NCBI RefSeq assembly: GCF_014193675.1
Contig: NZ_BLXZ01000008.1
Coordinates: forward strand, 228,888 to 292,887
Source: Geomonas limicola
GTDB lineage: Bacteria > Desulfobacterota > Desulfuromonadia > Geobacterales > Geobacteraceae
Reading direction: 5' to 3'
Length of the DNA stretch: 64,000 nt
Numbering within the stretch: the stretch's first letter is position 1; every line of letters begins with the position of its first letter. The notes under the pieces were generated by a model that ran no database searches, was not told the DNA's origin, and saw nothing but the letters and a program-made list of their open reading frames with translations. The translations under genes and the position numbers were made by a program. Of this stretch, positions 17,746 to 25,402 are shown one piece after another.

Positions 17746-18311
17746 GCCTCGCCGAACGTTTGAGCATAGCGCTGATCCACTACCCGGTGCTGGACAAGAA
17801 CCAGGACCTGGTGGCGACGGCAGTAACCAACCTGGACATCCACGACATCGCGAGGTCGGGGCGCACCTTCGGGATAGCGCGCTACTACATCGTGACGCCG
17901 GTCCAGGAGCAGAGGAACCTGGTCGACAAGATCAGGACGCACTGGCTGGAGGGTTGGGGATCCACCTATAACCCGAAGCGAAAGATGGCACTGGAATTGA
18001 TCCAGAGCGAGAATTCGCTGGCCGATGCGCTCGACGACATCGAGAAACGTACCGGGAAAAAGGCCAAGGTCGTGGTGACCGGCGCCGCGGGACGCCCCAA
18101 CTCGGTGAGCTTCGAGAAGATGAAAGAGATCCTGGCAAGCGATCCCGAGCAGCACTACCTGCTCCTTCTGGGGACCGGCTGGGGGCTCACCGAAGAGGTC
18201 TTCAACAAGGGCGATTATGTGCTGGAGCCAATCAGCGGCGGTGGGGACTACAACCACCTTTCGGTGAGAAGCGCGGCAGCCATCATGCTGGATCGGCTCT
18301 TCGGTAGATAG
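17742..18311 (+). CDS. SPOUT-like RNA methyltransferase (Methyltrn_RNA_4 family)
   Basis: A 189-residue protein resembling the SAM-dependent RNA methyltransferase family found next to trmD in several delta-proteobacteria and related phyla. The C-terminus has the knot-type motif LLLLGTGWGLTEEVF followed by a PISGGGDYNHLSVRSA segment, analogous to the SPOUT SAM-binding loop. The GTG at 17742 overlaps the trmD stop and has GGAGGTGA 5-6 bases upstream. The RNA target is unknown to me. Operon position suggests tRNA or rRNA. Confidence 0.8.
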   Translation: MSLAERLSIALIHYPVLDKNQDLVATAVTNLDIHDIARSGRTFGIARYYIVTPVQEQRNLVDKIRTHWLEGWGSTYNPKRKMALELIQSENSLADALDDIEKRTGKKAKVVVTGAAGRPNSVSFEKMKEILASDPEQHYLLLLGTGWGLTEEVFNKGDYVLEPISGGGDYNHLSVRSAAAIMLDRLFGR

Positions 18312-18321
18312 AGAGAAGTTC

Positions 18322-18404
18322 AACTTCAATGGAACGCGGATCAGGCGGATGAACCGCTCGGAGATCAGCTGAATCCGCGTCATCCGCGTTCTATTGAATT
18401 CGTG
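18322..18404. repeat. Foldback repeat between methyltransferase gene and rplS (family F)
   Basis: An imperfect palindrome built from AACGCGGAT / CGGATGAA units on the left and AATCCGCGTCATCCGCGTT on the right. It begins with TTCAAT and ends with ATTGAA. It occupies most of the 160-base gap inside the ribosomal operon. It has no T-run, so it is not a standard terminator, but it could attenuate transcription or stabilise mRNA ends. Confidence 0.6.
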
Positions 18405-18471
18405 TTTTCCGTTTTTTTACGCAGTCACAAACTTGCAGAATCAGAAGTTCCGATAAGGGAGGAAGTAGAAC

Positions 18472-18831
18472 ATGAACAAGATCGACCGTATTGAATTCGA
18501 GCAGATGAAGAAGAACATCCCGGTTTTCGTCCCCGGCGACACCGTGAAGGTGCAGGTTAAGATCGTTGAAGGCGACAAAATGCGTATCCAGGCGTTCCAG
18601 GGCGTCTGCATCGGCCGTCAGAACGGCGGTATCCGCGAGTCCTTCACCGTGCGCAAAATCTCCAACGGTGTAGGCGTGGAGAGGGTGTTCCCGCTGCACT
18701 CGCCGTCCATCGAGGGCATCGAAGTGGTAACCCGTGGCCAGGTACGTCGCGCGAAGCTGTACTACCTGCGCAAACTGCGTGGTAAGGCTTCCAGGATCAA
18801 AGAGCGCAAGTACGTGCACGCGGTTAAGTAA
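18472..18831 (+). CDS. rplS: 50S ribosomal protein L19
   Basis: A 119-residue L19 with FVPGDTVKVQVKIVEG, RIQAFQGVCIGRQNGG, SFTVRKISNGVGVERVFP and a basic C-terminus RGKASRIKERKY. It has a strong AGGGAGGAAG ribosome binding site before ATG 18472. It is followed 12 bases later by a textbook terminator, which marks the end of the rpsP operon. Confidence 0.97.
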   Translation: MNKIDRIEFEQMKKNIPVFVPGDTVKVQVKIVEGDKMRIQAFQGVCIGRQNGGIRESFTVRKISNGVGVERVFPLHSPSIEGIEVVTRGQVRRAKLYYLRKLRGKASRIKERKYVHAVK

Positions 18832-18843
18832 GACCAACGTCGA

Positions 18844-18876
18844 AAAGCCCCGGTCATCCCGACCGGGGCTTTTTTT
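18844..18876 (+). terminator. Rho-independent terminator after rplS
   Basis: Perfect 12-base stem AAAGCCCCGGTC (18844-18855) / GACCGGGGCTTT (18861-18872) with an ATCCC loop, followed by a T-run to 18876. Confidence 0.93.
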
Positions 18877-18908
18877 GTGTGAGTTACCATTCGCTTCAGG
18901 AGGGAAGG

Positions 18909-19592
18909 GTGTCCGATCTTTTCCAGGACAACCAGCCGATCGATCTGCTCTTGCACGAGTCGCAGGCCCAGCGGCGCGGCTATCGCTGCGTGGCCGGCAT
19001 CGACGAGGCAGGCCGCGGCCCACTGGCCGGTCCCGTGGTCGCAGCTGCGGTAATCCTCCCGGAGGGATTGATACTCCCCGGCGTGAACGACTCCAAGCAG
19101 CTCACCCACCTGCAACGTGAAGAACTCTACGACACAATCCGCCGCGAGGCTGTTTCCGTGGGGGTCGGTATCGGTGACCACGAACTGGTGGACCGCATCA
19201 ACATCCTGCAGGCGACGCTCTCAGCCATGCGCGACGCCATCCTGCAACTCTCTCCCACACCCGACTTCCTGCTCATCGACGGCATCTCTGCGGTTGCCAT
19301 GAACATCGCCCAGAAAACGGTGAAGAAAGGGGATTCTCTCTCTATCTCCATCGCTGCCGCCTCGATCATCGCCAAGGTGACCCGGGACCGGATGATGGTG
19401 CAGTACGACGCGCAGTATCCCGGTTACGGCTTCGCCGAGCACAAGGGGTACGCGGCGGCTTCCCACATGGCCGCCATTGCGAGCCTCGGCCCCTCGCCGA
19501 TCCACCGCAAGACCTTCCGCGGCGTAAAGGAACATCTCCCCGAAGCAGTTCCGTCTGAAACGGCCGACTCGCTCACCCTCCCAGGCTTCTAA
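18909..19592 (+). CDS. rnhB: Ribonuclease HII
   Basis: A 227-residue RNase HII that removes RNA from RNA-DNA hybrids and initiates ribonucleotide excision. The catalytic acidic motif GIDEAGRGPLAGPVV places D32 and E33 in the active site. DSKQL and a later LIDGI aspartate also fit, and the AHKGYAA segment is typical. GTG 18909 is chosen because AGGAGG lies at 18898-18903, 5 bases away. A longer frame from 18879 has no such site and overlaps the terminator tail. Its own transcript must start after the rplS terminator or arise by read-through. Confidence 0.94.
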   Translation: MSDLFQDNQPIDLLLHESQAQRRGYRCVAGIDEAGRGPLAGPVVAAAVILPEGLILPGVNDSKQLTHLQREELYDTIRREAVSVGVGIGDHELVDRINILQATLSAMRDAILQLSPTPDFLLIDGISAVAMNIAQKTVKKGDSLSISIAAASIIAKVTRDRMMVQYDAQYPGYGFAEHKGYAAASHMAAIASLGPSPIHRKTFRGVKEHLPEAVPSETADSLTLPGF

Positions 19593-19681
19593 TCTTTCCT
19601 CCACAATTACATCTACAACGTGATAACTTGCTGCTACACTGTCTGGGGTGAATCGATCAGAACCGTCCGGTGCGGGGTGCT

Positions 19682-20059
19682 ATGCAAGAGAAGCGCGGCA
19701 ACAGCTCTTTCGGAGAGCAGGGTGAGTCTATAGCTGCTACCTATTTGCAGGGGCAGGGCTTCACCATTGTCGAGCGTAATTTTCGCTGTGTCTGTGGCGA
19801 GCTTGATATTATCGCCCGCGAAGGCAGAACGATCGTGTTCATTGAGGTGAAGTGCCGCAACAATGAGAAGTACGGGCCGCCTCAGCTTGCGGTTACCCCG
19901 TTCAAACAGCGGCAGATTTCCAAGGCGGCGTTGGTGTGGTTGGCGAAAAAGAAGCTGTATGACGCCGAGGCCCGCTTCGACGTCGTTGCCATAGTGGCCC
20001 GGAAAGGTGAGGTGCCGGTGATCGAGCATATCCGTGATGCCTTCGAACTGGCTTACTGA
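19682..20059 (+). CDS. YraN family (UPF0102) endonuclease-like protein
   Basis: A 125-residue protein with the UPF0102/YraN pattern: FGEQGESIAATYLQGQGF, then CGELDIIAREGRTIVFIEVKCR, where the E-D-E-K set is a Holliday-resolvase-like nuclease core. YraN commonly follows rnhB. The ATG at 19682 is preferred over a GTG at 19670 because the family starts near this point. Biological role is unproven. Confidence 0.88.
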   Translation: MQEKRGNSSFGEQGESIAATYLQGQGFTIVERNFRCVCGELDIIAREGRTIVFIEVKCRNNEKYGPPQLAVTPFKQRQISKAALVWLAKKKLYDAEARFDVVAIVARKGEVPVIEHIRDAFELAY

Positions 20060-20065
20060 AGACTT

Positions 20066-20298
20066 ATTTGCCACGGTGCCACCAAGCACACGGAGAAAGG
20101 CGTTGGGATCAGAGGGTGCGCCAGCCTCTTAAGTAGGGTGGACTTTTACTGTTCTGGTTCGGCCTCTTTCGTCCGCGGAGAAGGCCCAACCGGTAAAAAT
20201 GTTGGACTGATTTTTTCAGACGTAGCTGCTAGGCAAGGCCCCTGTTGCTGCCGGATACCCGGTTTTCTCCGTGATCTTGGTGGCTTCGTGGCTAATTC
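20066..20298. repeat. Composite foldback repeat (family B arms plus core)
   Basis: Left arm at about 20066-20099 (TTGCCACGGTGCCACCAAGC followed by ACACGGAGAAA) pairs imperfectly with 20262-20298 (TTTTCTCCGTG, then TTGGTGGCTTCGTGGC). Between them GGTTCGGCCTCTTTCGTC near 20157 pairs with GAAGGCCCAACC, a relative of the core in the 14149-14343 element. A half copy of the left arm is at 22551-22586 and another fragment at 20769-20790. No gene of its own is seen. A frame at 20138-20608 overlaps the next gene and is not credible. Confidence 0.65.
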
Positions 20299-20318
20299 TG
20301 ATTTTAGGGGGGTTATTT

Positions 20319-20759
20319 ATGCAGGTCGTTACCATTCTCTACCGCCTGGCGGTATCGCTCTGGCTTGGCGGTGCGGCGCTCTTTACCTTTATGCTGACCC
20401 CGATCCTGTTCCGGTCGGAAAGCCGGGACAGCGCCGGTCGTATCGTCGGTCTGCTGTTCCCCGGCTACTTCCGCTGGGGGCTTGCCTGTGGTGCGGTGGC
20501 GCTGATTTGTCGACTGATTCTTTCGGGGAAAGGGACGGTTCTCGCCGGGATCATCCTGGCGGTCATGCTGGCGCTCTGCTCGTTCCAGGCATTTTACATC
20601 GAGCCTAAGGCTGCGGCGCTGAAGAAGGAAATCGTCTCCTTTGAGACAACTCCGAAAGATCACCCGCTGCGCCGCGAGTTCTCCAAGCTGCACGGGGTAT
20701 CGGCGGTGTGCAACCTGGCGGTGATCGGTGGCGGCGTGGTACTGGTCGTCCTTTTTTAA
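20319..20759 (+). CDS. DUF4149 membrane protein
   Basis: A 146-residue protein with four hydrophobic segments. It starts MQVVTILYRLAVSLWLGGAA and has a middle polar loop rich in charged residues (KAAALKKE). This fits the DUF4149 / TMEM205-like family, whose bacterial function is unknown. ATG 20319 is chosen over upstream in-frame codons because AGGGGGG at 20306-20312 has 7-base spacing and the upstream residues fall in the foldback repeat. Confidence 0.75.
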   Translation: MQVVTILYRLAVSLWLGGAALFTFMLTPILFRSESRDSAGRIVGLLFPGYFRWGLACGAVALICRLILSGKGTVLAGIILAVMLALCSFQAFYIEPKAAALKKEIVSFETTPKDHPLRREFSKLHGVSAVCNLAVIGGGVVLVVLF

Positions 20760-20869
20760 AAACCGATATTGCCACGGAGCCACCAAGCTAAAACCGGCTT
20801 TTTTAGGAAAAAGTTTGCCCCTCCCTCATAGGCTATGCTAGTTATTAGAAAAAAATCCCGGAGACGTTC

Positions 20870-21718
20870 ATGGATTTTACTGTTGCCCTGGCCCAGATAA
20901 AGCCGAAGCTCGGCTGTCTGGCTGACAACCTGGCCATCGCCGAGGCCGCCATAGAGAAAGGGATCGCGGAGGGCGCCGAGCTCATCGTGTTCCCGGAACT
21001 CGCCCTCACCGGTTATTTCCTGAAGGACCTGGTCCCCGATGTCGCTCTCAGGCTCGATGCGCCGGAGCTCCAGAAACTGAAGGATCTGTCGCGGCACATC
21101 TCGATTGCCATCGGCCTGGTCGAGGTCACCTCCGATTACCGCTTCTTCAATACCGCGCTCTATCTCGAAGAGGGCGAGATCCGCCACGTGCACCGCAAGG
21201 TGTACCTGCCGACCTACGGTCTCTTCGACGAGCAGCGCTACCTGGCACGCGGGGAGCACTTCCGTGCCTTCGACAGCCGCTTCGGCCGGATCGGCATCCT
21301 GATCTGCGAGGACATGTGGCACCTCTCCGCGCCTTACATCCTCGCCATGGACGGCGCTACCTCCATCATCTGCCTCTCCTCCAGCCCGGGGCGCGGCATC
21401 AGCGACGCCGAAGGGCTTGGCTCCGCCGGTGCTTGGCAGCGGCTCACCTCCACGACGGCAATGTTCCTGAACTGCCGGGTCTTCTACTGCAACCGCGTAG
21501 GCTACGAGGACGGCATCAACTTCTGGGGCGGCTCCGAGGTCATCACACCGTCGGGTGACGTGGCAGTGCGCGGTGCGATTCTCGACGAGGACTTCGTGCT
21601 GGCCAAGGTCGACGAGGGGGCGCTCAGGCGCGAGAGGATCTTCTCTCCCATGATGCGGGACGAGAACATGATGCTGACCGTGAAGGAGCTGCGGCGCATC
21701 GAGCGGGAGAGGGGGTAG
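20870..21718 (+). CDS. Carbon-nitrogen hydrolase (nitrilase family), probable glutaminase partner of NadE
   Basis: A 282-residue nitrilase-fold amidohydrolase with an intact catalytic triad: E43 in FPELALTG, K110 in HRKVYLPTYG, C146 in ILICEDMWH. The YLPTYGLFDE and CEDMWH motifs resemble the glutaminase domain fused to the N-terminus of glutamine-dependent NAD synthetases. The nadE gene starts two bases after the stop. The likely role is to release ammonia from glutamine for NAD synthesis, with the two domains encoded separately. It may also have an independent amidase role. Confidence 0.85.
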   Translation: MDFTVALAQIKPKLGCLADNLAIAEAAIEKGIAEGAELIVFPELALTGYFLKDLVPDVALRLDAPELQKLKDLSRHISIAIGLVEVTSDYRFFNTALYLEEGEIRHVHRKVYLPTYGLFDEQRYLARGEHFRAFDSRFGRIGILICEDMWHLSAPYILAMDGATSIICLSSSPGRGISDAEGLGSAGAWQRLTSTTAMFLNCRVFYCNRVGYEDGINFWGGSEVITPSGDVAVRGAILDEDFVLAKVDEGALRRERIFSPMMRDENMMLTVKELRRIERERG

Positions 21719-21720
21719 CG

Positions 21721-22542
21721 ATGGGCGCGTTATCGGTGAATACCACGCTGTTGCGCAAGATGCTGGTCGGCTTCGTGCGCGACGAGGTGTACAAGGTTGG
21801 GGTGAAAAAAGGGGTACTCGGGCTCTCAGGAGGCATCGACTCCGCGCTGGTGGCCTTCATCGCGGCCGAGGCGCTCGGGCCGGAAAACGTCTACGCCTAT
21901 ACCATGCCCTACAAGACCAGTAACCCCGAGAGCGAGGCGCACGCCAAGCTGGTGGCGGACGCGTTGGGGATAAACTACAAGGTCATCGAGATAACCCCGA
22001 TGGTCGACGCCTATTTCGGGCTGGTGCCGGATGCCGACAACATGAGGCGCGGCAACAAGATGGCCCGCGAGCGCATGACCATCCTGTACGATCACTCTGC
22101 CGCGGTGGGCGGCCTGGTGCTGGGGACCAGCAACAAGACCGAACTCCTCCTGGGGTACGGCACGTTGCACGGCGACATGGCCAGCGCCTTGAACCCGATC
22201 GGCGACATCTACAAGTCGCAGGTATGGGCACTCTCCGAAGCCATGGGGGTGCCGCACGAGGTGATCGAGAAGAAGCCGTCGGCCGACCTGTGGGCCGGGC
22301 AGACCGACGAGCAGGAACTCGGCTTCAGTTACCGCGACGCCGACGAACTGCTCTACCGCATGGTGGACCAGCGCATGACTCGCGAGGAGCTGATTGAGGC
22401 GGGTTTTGCCGCCGACTTCATCGATAACGTGCAGCGCAAGGTCCAGGGCTCGCACTTCAAGCGCCGGCTCCCGGTGATCGCCAAGGTTTCCAACCGCACC
22501 ATCGACCGCGACTTCCGCTACGCGCGGGATTGGGGCAAGTAA
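21721..22542 (+). CDS. nadE: NAD+ synthetase
   Basis: A 273-residue N-type ATP pyrophosphatase with the PP-loop GLSGGIDSAL (SGGIDS at residues 36-41), the LVLGTSNKTELLLGYGT motif and the KKPSADLWAGQTDE loop that binds deamido-NAD. It adenylates nicotinic acid adenine dinucleotide and amidates it. This protein lacks the fused glutaminase domain, which is supplied by the adjacent gene. GAGAGGGGGTAGCG precedes the ATG. Confidence 0.95.
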   Translation: MGALSVNTTLLRKMLVGFVRDEVYKVGVKKGVLGLSGGIDSALVAFIAAEALGPENVYAYTMPYKTSNPESEAHAKLVADALGINYKVIEITPMVDAYFGLVPDADNMRRGNKMARERMTILYDHSAAVGGLVLGTSNKTELLLGYGTLHGDMASALNPIGDIYKSQVWALSEAMGVPHEVIEKKPSADLWAGQTDEQELGFSYRDADELLYRMVDQRMTREELIEAGFAADFIDNVQRKVQGSHFKRRLPVIAKVSNRTIDRDFRYARDWGK

Positions 22543-22550
22543 CGGTAACT

Positions 22551-22641
22551 TTGCCACGGAGACACGGAGCACACGGAGAAAACCTAACGAAGGGAAAGGC
22601 CGAACCGACCTTGTCAGGTACTGCCTTTCCCCTTTTGTTTT
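22551..22641 (+). terminator. Family-B half repeat and hairpin after nadE
   Basis: TTGCCACGGAGACACGGAGC and the following ACACGGAGAAAA (22551-22582) form a half copy of the family-B arm. Then AAGGGAAAGGC (22590-22600) pairs with GCCTTTCCCCTT (22623-22634) around a loop containing GCCGAACC, followed by a T-rich tail. Plausible terminator for the nadE transcript. Confidence 0.6.
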
Positions 22642-22707
22642 AATGTCCCTCTTCGCTTTGAAGTACTCTCCATGACCTCCGTACTTCCGGGGCAAAAAAA
22701 GGATTTT

Positions 22708-23559
22708 ATGTCATTTGGAACTCTCTACATCGTAGCCACACCGATTGGCAACCTCGAAGACATCACGCTGCGCGCGCTGCGCATCCTCAAGGAGGCGGAC
22801 CTGATCGCTGCAGAGGATACCCGCCACACCCGCAAGCTCTTGACGCACTTCGGCATCTCCCGGCCGCTCACCTCGTACTTCGACCACAACAAGGAAGTGA
22901 AGGGGAGCTACGTGCTTGATAGGCTGCTCAACGGCCTGAACGTGGCGCTGGTTACCGACGCCGGAACCCCCTGCGTTTCGGATCCGGGGTACCAGCTGAC
23001 CCGAGACGCGGCTGCTGCCGGCGTCACCGTGGTACCGATCCCCGGCGCCTGCGCCGCCATCACGGCGCTCTCGGCATCCGGCCTACCGTCGGATCTCTTC
23101 ACCTTTGCCGGATTCCTTTCGAACCGGGCGGGGAGACGGCGCGAGAAGCTGGAGTCGCTGGTGACCCTGCCCGGACTGATCATCTTCTACGAGGCCCCCA
23201 AGCGTCTGCTCGCCACGTTGAAGGACATGCTGGAAATCCTGGGGGATCGCGAGATCGTCCTGGCGCGCGAACTCACCAAGCTCTACGAGGAGTTCCTGCG
23301 CGGCAAAATCTCTGATGTCATAGCTGAGGCTGAACGGAGGGAGCTGAAAGGTGAGGTGGCGATCCTGGTCGCCCCGAGTACCGAGGAAGCCCTGCCGGAT
23401 ACGCCGCAGATGGAAGAGTTGCTGGCCAAGTATCTGGCCTCGGGAGAGTATTCGCTGAAGGATGCGGTGAAGAAGGTGACCGAGGAAACGGGCCTGCCGA
23501 AGAGCACGGTGTACGCCGAGGCGCTGAAGATGAAGCAGGGGCTAGGGGCTGTGGAATGA
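22708..23559 (+). CDS. rsmI: 16S rRNA (cytidine1402-2'-O)-methyltransferase
   Basis: A 283-residue tetrapyrrole-methylase-fold protein with the RsmI signatures LYIVATPIGNLEDITLRAL, AAEDTRHTRKLL, ALVTDAGTPCVSDPGY and PSDLFTFAGFL. It methylates C1402 in the decoding centre of 16S rRNA. ATG 22708 follows AAAAAAAGGA with short spacing. An in-frame ATG at 22672 lacks family sequence and a ribosome binding site. Confidence 0.95.
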   Translation: MSFGTLYIVATPIGNLEDITLRALRILKEADLIAAEDTRHTRKLLTHFGISRPLTSYFDHNKEVKGSYVLDRLLNGLNVALVTDAGTPCVSDPGYQLTRDAAAAGVTVVPIPGACAAITALSASGLPSDLFTFAGFLSNRAGRRREKLESLVTLPGLIIFYEAPKRLLATLKDMLEILGDREIVLARELTKLYEEFLRGKISDVIAEAERRELKGEVAILVAPSTEEALPDTPQMEELLAKYLASGEYSLKDAVKKVTEETGLPKSTVYAEALKMKQGLGAVE

Positions 23560-23645
23560 AGCAGGGATTAGGGATTAGGGACTAGGGAACGGCAAATACA
23601 AGATGAGAAAAGGCAGGTCGCCGAAATGGCGCCTGCCTTTTTTGT
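23560..23645 (+). terminator. Family-C repeat and terminator between rsmI and csaA
   Basis: After the rsmI stop come units GGGATTAGGGATTAGGGACT (family C). Then AAAGGCAGG (23609-23617) pairs with CCTGCCTTT (23632-23640), with an inner CGCC/GGCG stem and a GAAAT loop, ending in T6. The A-rich left flank means it could also stop csaA transcripts from the other side. Confidence 0.85.
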
Positions 23646-23693
23646 TGATTTCCAAAGAGGTGAAAGAACAGCCCTAGCCCCTAGCCCCTGCCT

Positions 23694-24029
23694 TTACGCC
23701 AATCTTGCGCCGTTGGGGACCGGGCGCTCTGGGACGGCGAGGACGATGGCGCCGTTTTCGTCGGGGAAGCCGGTTATGAGCACCTCGGAGAAGAATCGGC
23801 CGATCTGCTTACGCGGAAAGTTGACGACACCGATCACCTGTTTGCCGACCAGTTCCTCGCGGCTGTAGAGCCTGGTGATCTGGGCGCTGGATTTCCTGAT
23901 CCCCGCTTCCCCGAAATCCACCCGCAGCTTGTACGCCGGGTTGCGTGCCTCCGGAAACTCCTCCACCTCCAGAATCGTCCCCACCCGCAGTTCCACCCGC
24001 TCGAAATCATCCCAGGTTATTTCTGCCAT
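23694..24029 (-). CDS. csaA: CsaA-type tRNA-binding protein
   Basis: A 111-residue single OB-fold tRNA-binding domain. It opens with ITWDDFERVELRVGTILEVEEF and contains QITRLYSREELVGKQVIGVVNFP, matching CsaA, a homodimeric tRNA-binding protein with suggested chaperone-like export roles. A GGGAGATG box precedes the ATG on the minus strand. It is convergent with rsmI across a terminator. Confidence 0.92.
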   Translation of the reverse strand: MAEITWDDFERVELRVGTILEVEEFPEARNPAYKLRVDFGEAGIRKSSAQITRLYSREELVGKQVIGVVNFPRKQIGRFFSEVLITGFPDENGAIVLAVPERPVPNGARLA

Positions 24030-24089
24030 CTCATCTCCCTTTTAGCCCCAGCCTTTCATATCGTCAGATCCTAACGGGTCCACCGCGTC

Positions 24090-25097
24090 TCAGCTGAAGA
24101 AACTTCTGAATGCGGCTATGGTGCGCTCGACGTCTGCTGCACTCACGTCGAGGTGGGTGACCAGGCGGATGCAGTCGCCGCCACCCAGCAGAATTCCCTG
24201 ACGCCCCAGTTCCTCGCGCAGCTTGGCAGCGGTTCCCGCCGGAGGGGTGACGAAGAGGATGTTGGTGTTGGCGGGGCTGACGCTCAGGCCTTTGATTCTG
24301 GAAAGTCCGTCGGCCAAGGCTTGGGCGTTTTGGTGATCCTCGGCCAAACGCTCCACGTTGTGCTTCAAGGCGTAGATCCCTGCTGCGGCCAGGATGCCCG
24401 CCTGCCTCATGCCGCCGCCGGCCACCTTGCGCCAACGGTGTGCACGGTCGACGAAGGCGGCGCTGCCGCACAATACGGAGCCTACCGGTGCCCCCAACCC
24501 TTTGGAGAGGCAGACCGAGACGGTGTCGAAGTGTTTGGCGATTTCGGTGACCGCCACTCCCTGGTGCACGGCGGCGTTGAAGACGCGGGCGCCGTCCAGG
24601 TGCAGAGAAAGGCCGTGACTGCGGGCGCAGCGCTCGGCCTCGGCCAGGTAGGGAAGCGGCAGCACGCGGCCGCCCTGGGTGTTTTCCAGGCAGAGCAGCC
24701 GGGTCACAGCGTGATGGTGATCCGGGGACTTAACAGCGCGGGAAACCTTACCCAGATCGAGGCTGCCGTCGGGCTCGAAGTCGAGCGGTTGGGGCTGGAT
24801 GCCGCCGAAGATGGCTCCGCCGCCACCCTCCCAGCGGTAGATGTGGGCCTCCTGGCCGGCGATGTACTCGTCGCCACGGCCGCAGTGGGTCAACAGCGAG
24901 AGAAGGTTACTCATGGTGCCGCTGGGGACGAACAGGGCGGCTTCCTTGCCGAGCATCTCTGCCGCCAGCTCCTGGAGCCGGTTAACCGTCGGGTCCTCGC
25001 CATAGACATCGTCGCCCACCTCGGCCTGGGCCATGACCTTGAGCATTTCCTGGGAGGGGCGGGTTACGGTATCGCTTCTCAGATCGATCTGTTTCAT
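24090..25097 (-). CDS. ltaE: Low-specificity L-threonine aldolase
   Basis: A 335-residue PLP enzyme of the aspartate aminotransferase fold. The N-terminus IDLRSDTVTRPS, GDDVYGEDPTV, FVPSGTMSNLLSL and HLDGARVFNAAV are hallmarks of threonine/allothreonine aldolases. The CLSKGLGAPVGSVLCG block contains the PLP lysine. It cleaves L-threonine or allo-threonine to glycine and acetaldehyde. The ATG at 25097 has GAGGAG upstream. The next gene on this strand, pgi, is separated by about 300 bases containing a minus-strand terminator. Confidence 0.93.
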   Translation of the reverse strand: MKQIDLRSDTVTRPSQEMLKVMAQAEVGDDVYGEDPTVNRLQELAAEMLGKEAALFVPSGTMSNLLSLLTHCGRGDEYIAGQEAHIYRWEGGGGAIFGGIQPQPLDFEPDGSLDLGKVSRAVKSPDHHHAVTRLLCLENTQGGRVLPLPYLAEAERCARSHGLSLHLDGARVFNAAVHQGVAVTEIAKHFDTVSVCLSKGLGAPVGSVLCGSAAFVDRAHRWRKVAGGGMRQAGILAAAGIYALKHNVERLAEDHQNAQALADGLSRIKGLSVSPANTNILFVTPPAGTAAKLREELGRQGILLGGGDCIRLVTHLDVSAADVERTIAAFRSFFS

Positions 25098-25169
25098 TGA
25101 TCTCCTCGTGTGGCGGTTAGTTGTGTTGTGGGGACGGTGGTCCGGCGTCCGGCGGAAAGGACCTGCCGT

Positions 25170-25205
25170 GCAAGAAAAAAGGACCGGCGCCTCAGGTGCC
25201 GGTCC
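25170..25205 (-). terminator. Minus-strand terminator downstream of pgi
   Basis: GGACCGGCGCC (25181-25191) pairs with GGTGCCGGTCC (25195-25205), with one wobble pair and a TCA loop. On the minus strand it is followed by TTTTTTCTTG. It ends pgi transcripts before the ltaE promoter region. Confidence 0.8.
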
Positions 25206-25311
25206 CTTCTATCGTTGCTGCGCGTGCCGCCGGGCGGTGCGCCTAAACAGCTGAAACCTCAACCCACCTTTCCAATACCGGAAGCGGGCGGAGTTGGCAA
25301 CAAAAAAACCA

Positions 25312-25402
25312 GCAGGGATGAACAAGATGAAAGGGATAATGCCCAAGAGTTTTTGGTGTTATCCCCTTCATCCTGTTCATCCCTGTTGTCTTACCCGTTT
25401 TA
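25312..25402. repeat. Family-A foldback repeat overlapping the pgi stop codon
   Basis: Left arm 25312-25343 (CAGGGATGAACAAGATGAAA type) pairs with 25358-25387 (TTATCCCCTTCATCCTGTTC type). A further unit TTTTATCCCTGTTTC runs on to the pgi stop at 25400-25402. The pgi C-terminal residues MKQG followed by the stop are written in repeat sequence. Confidence 0.7.

Noticed and set aside
20138..20608. A 156-codon open frame overlapping the DUF4149 gene
   Set aside because: It runs through the foldback repeat and a different frame of the DUF4149 gene, which has better family and ribosome-binding-site support.
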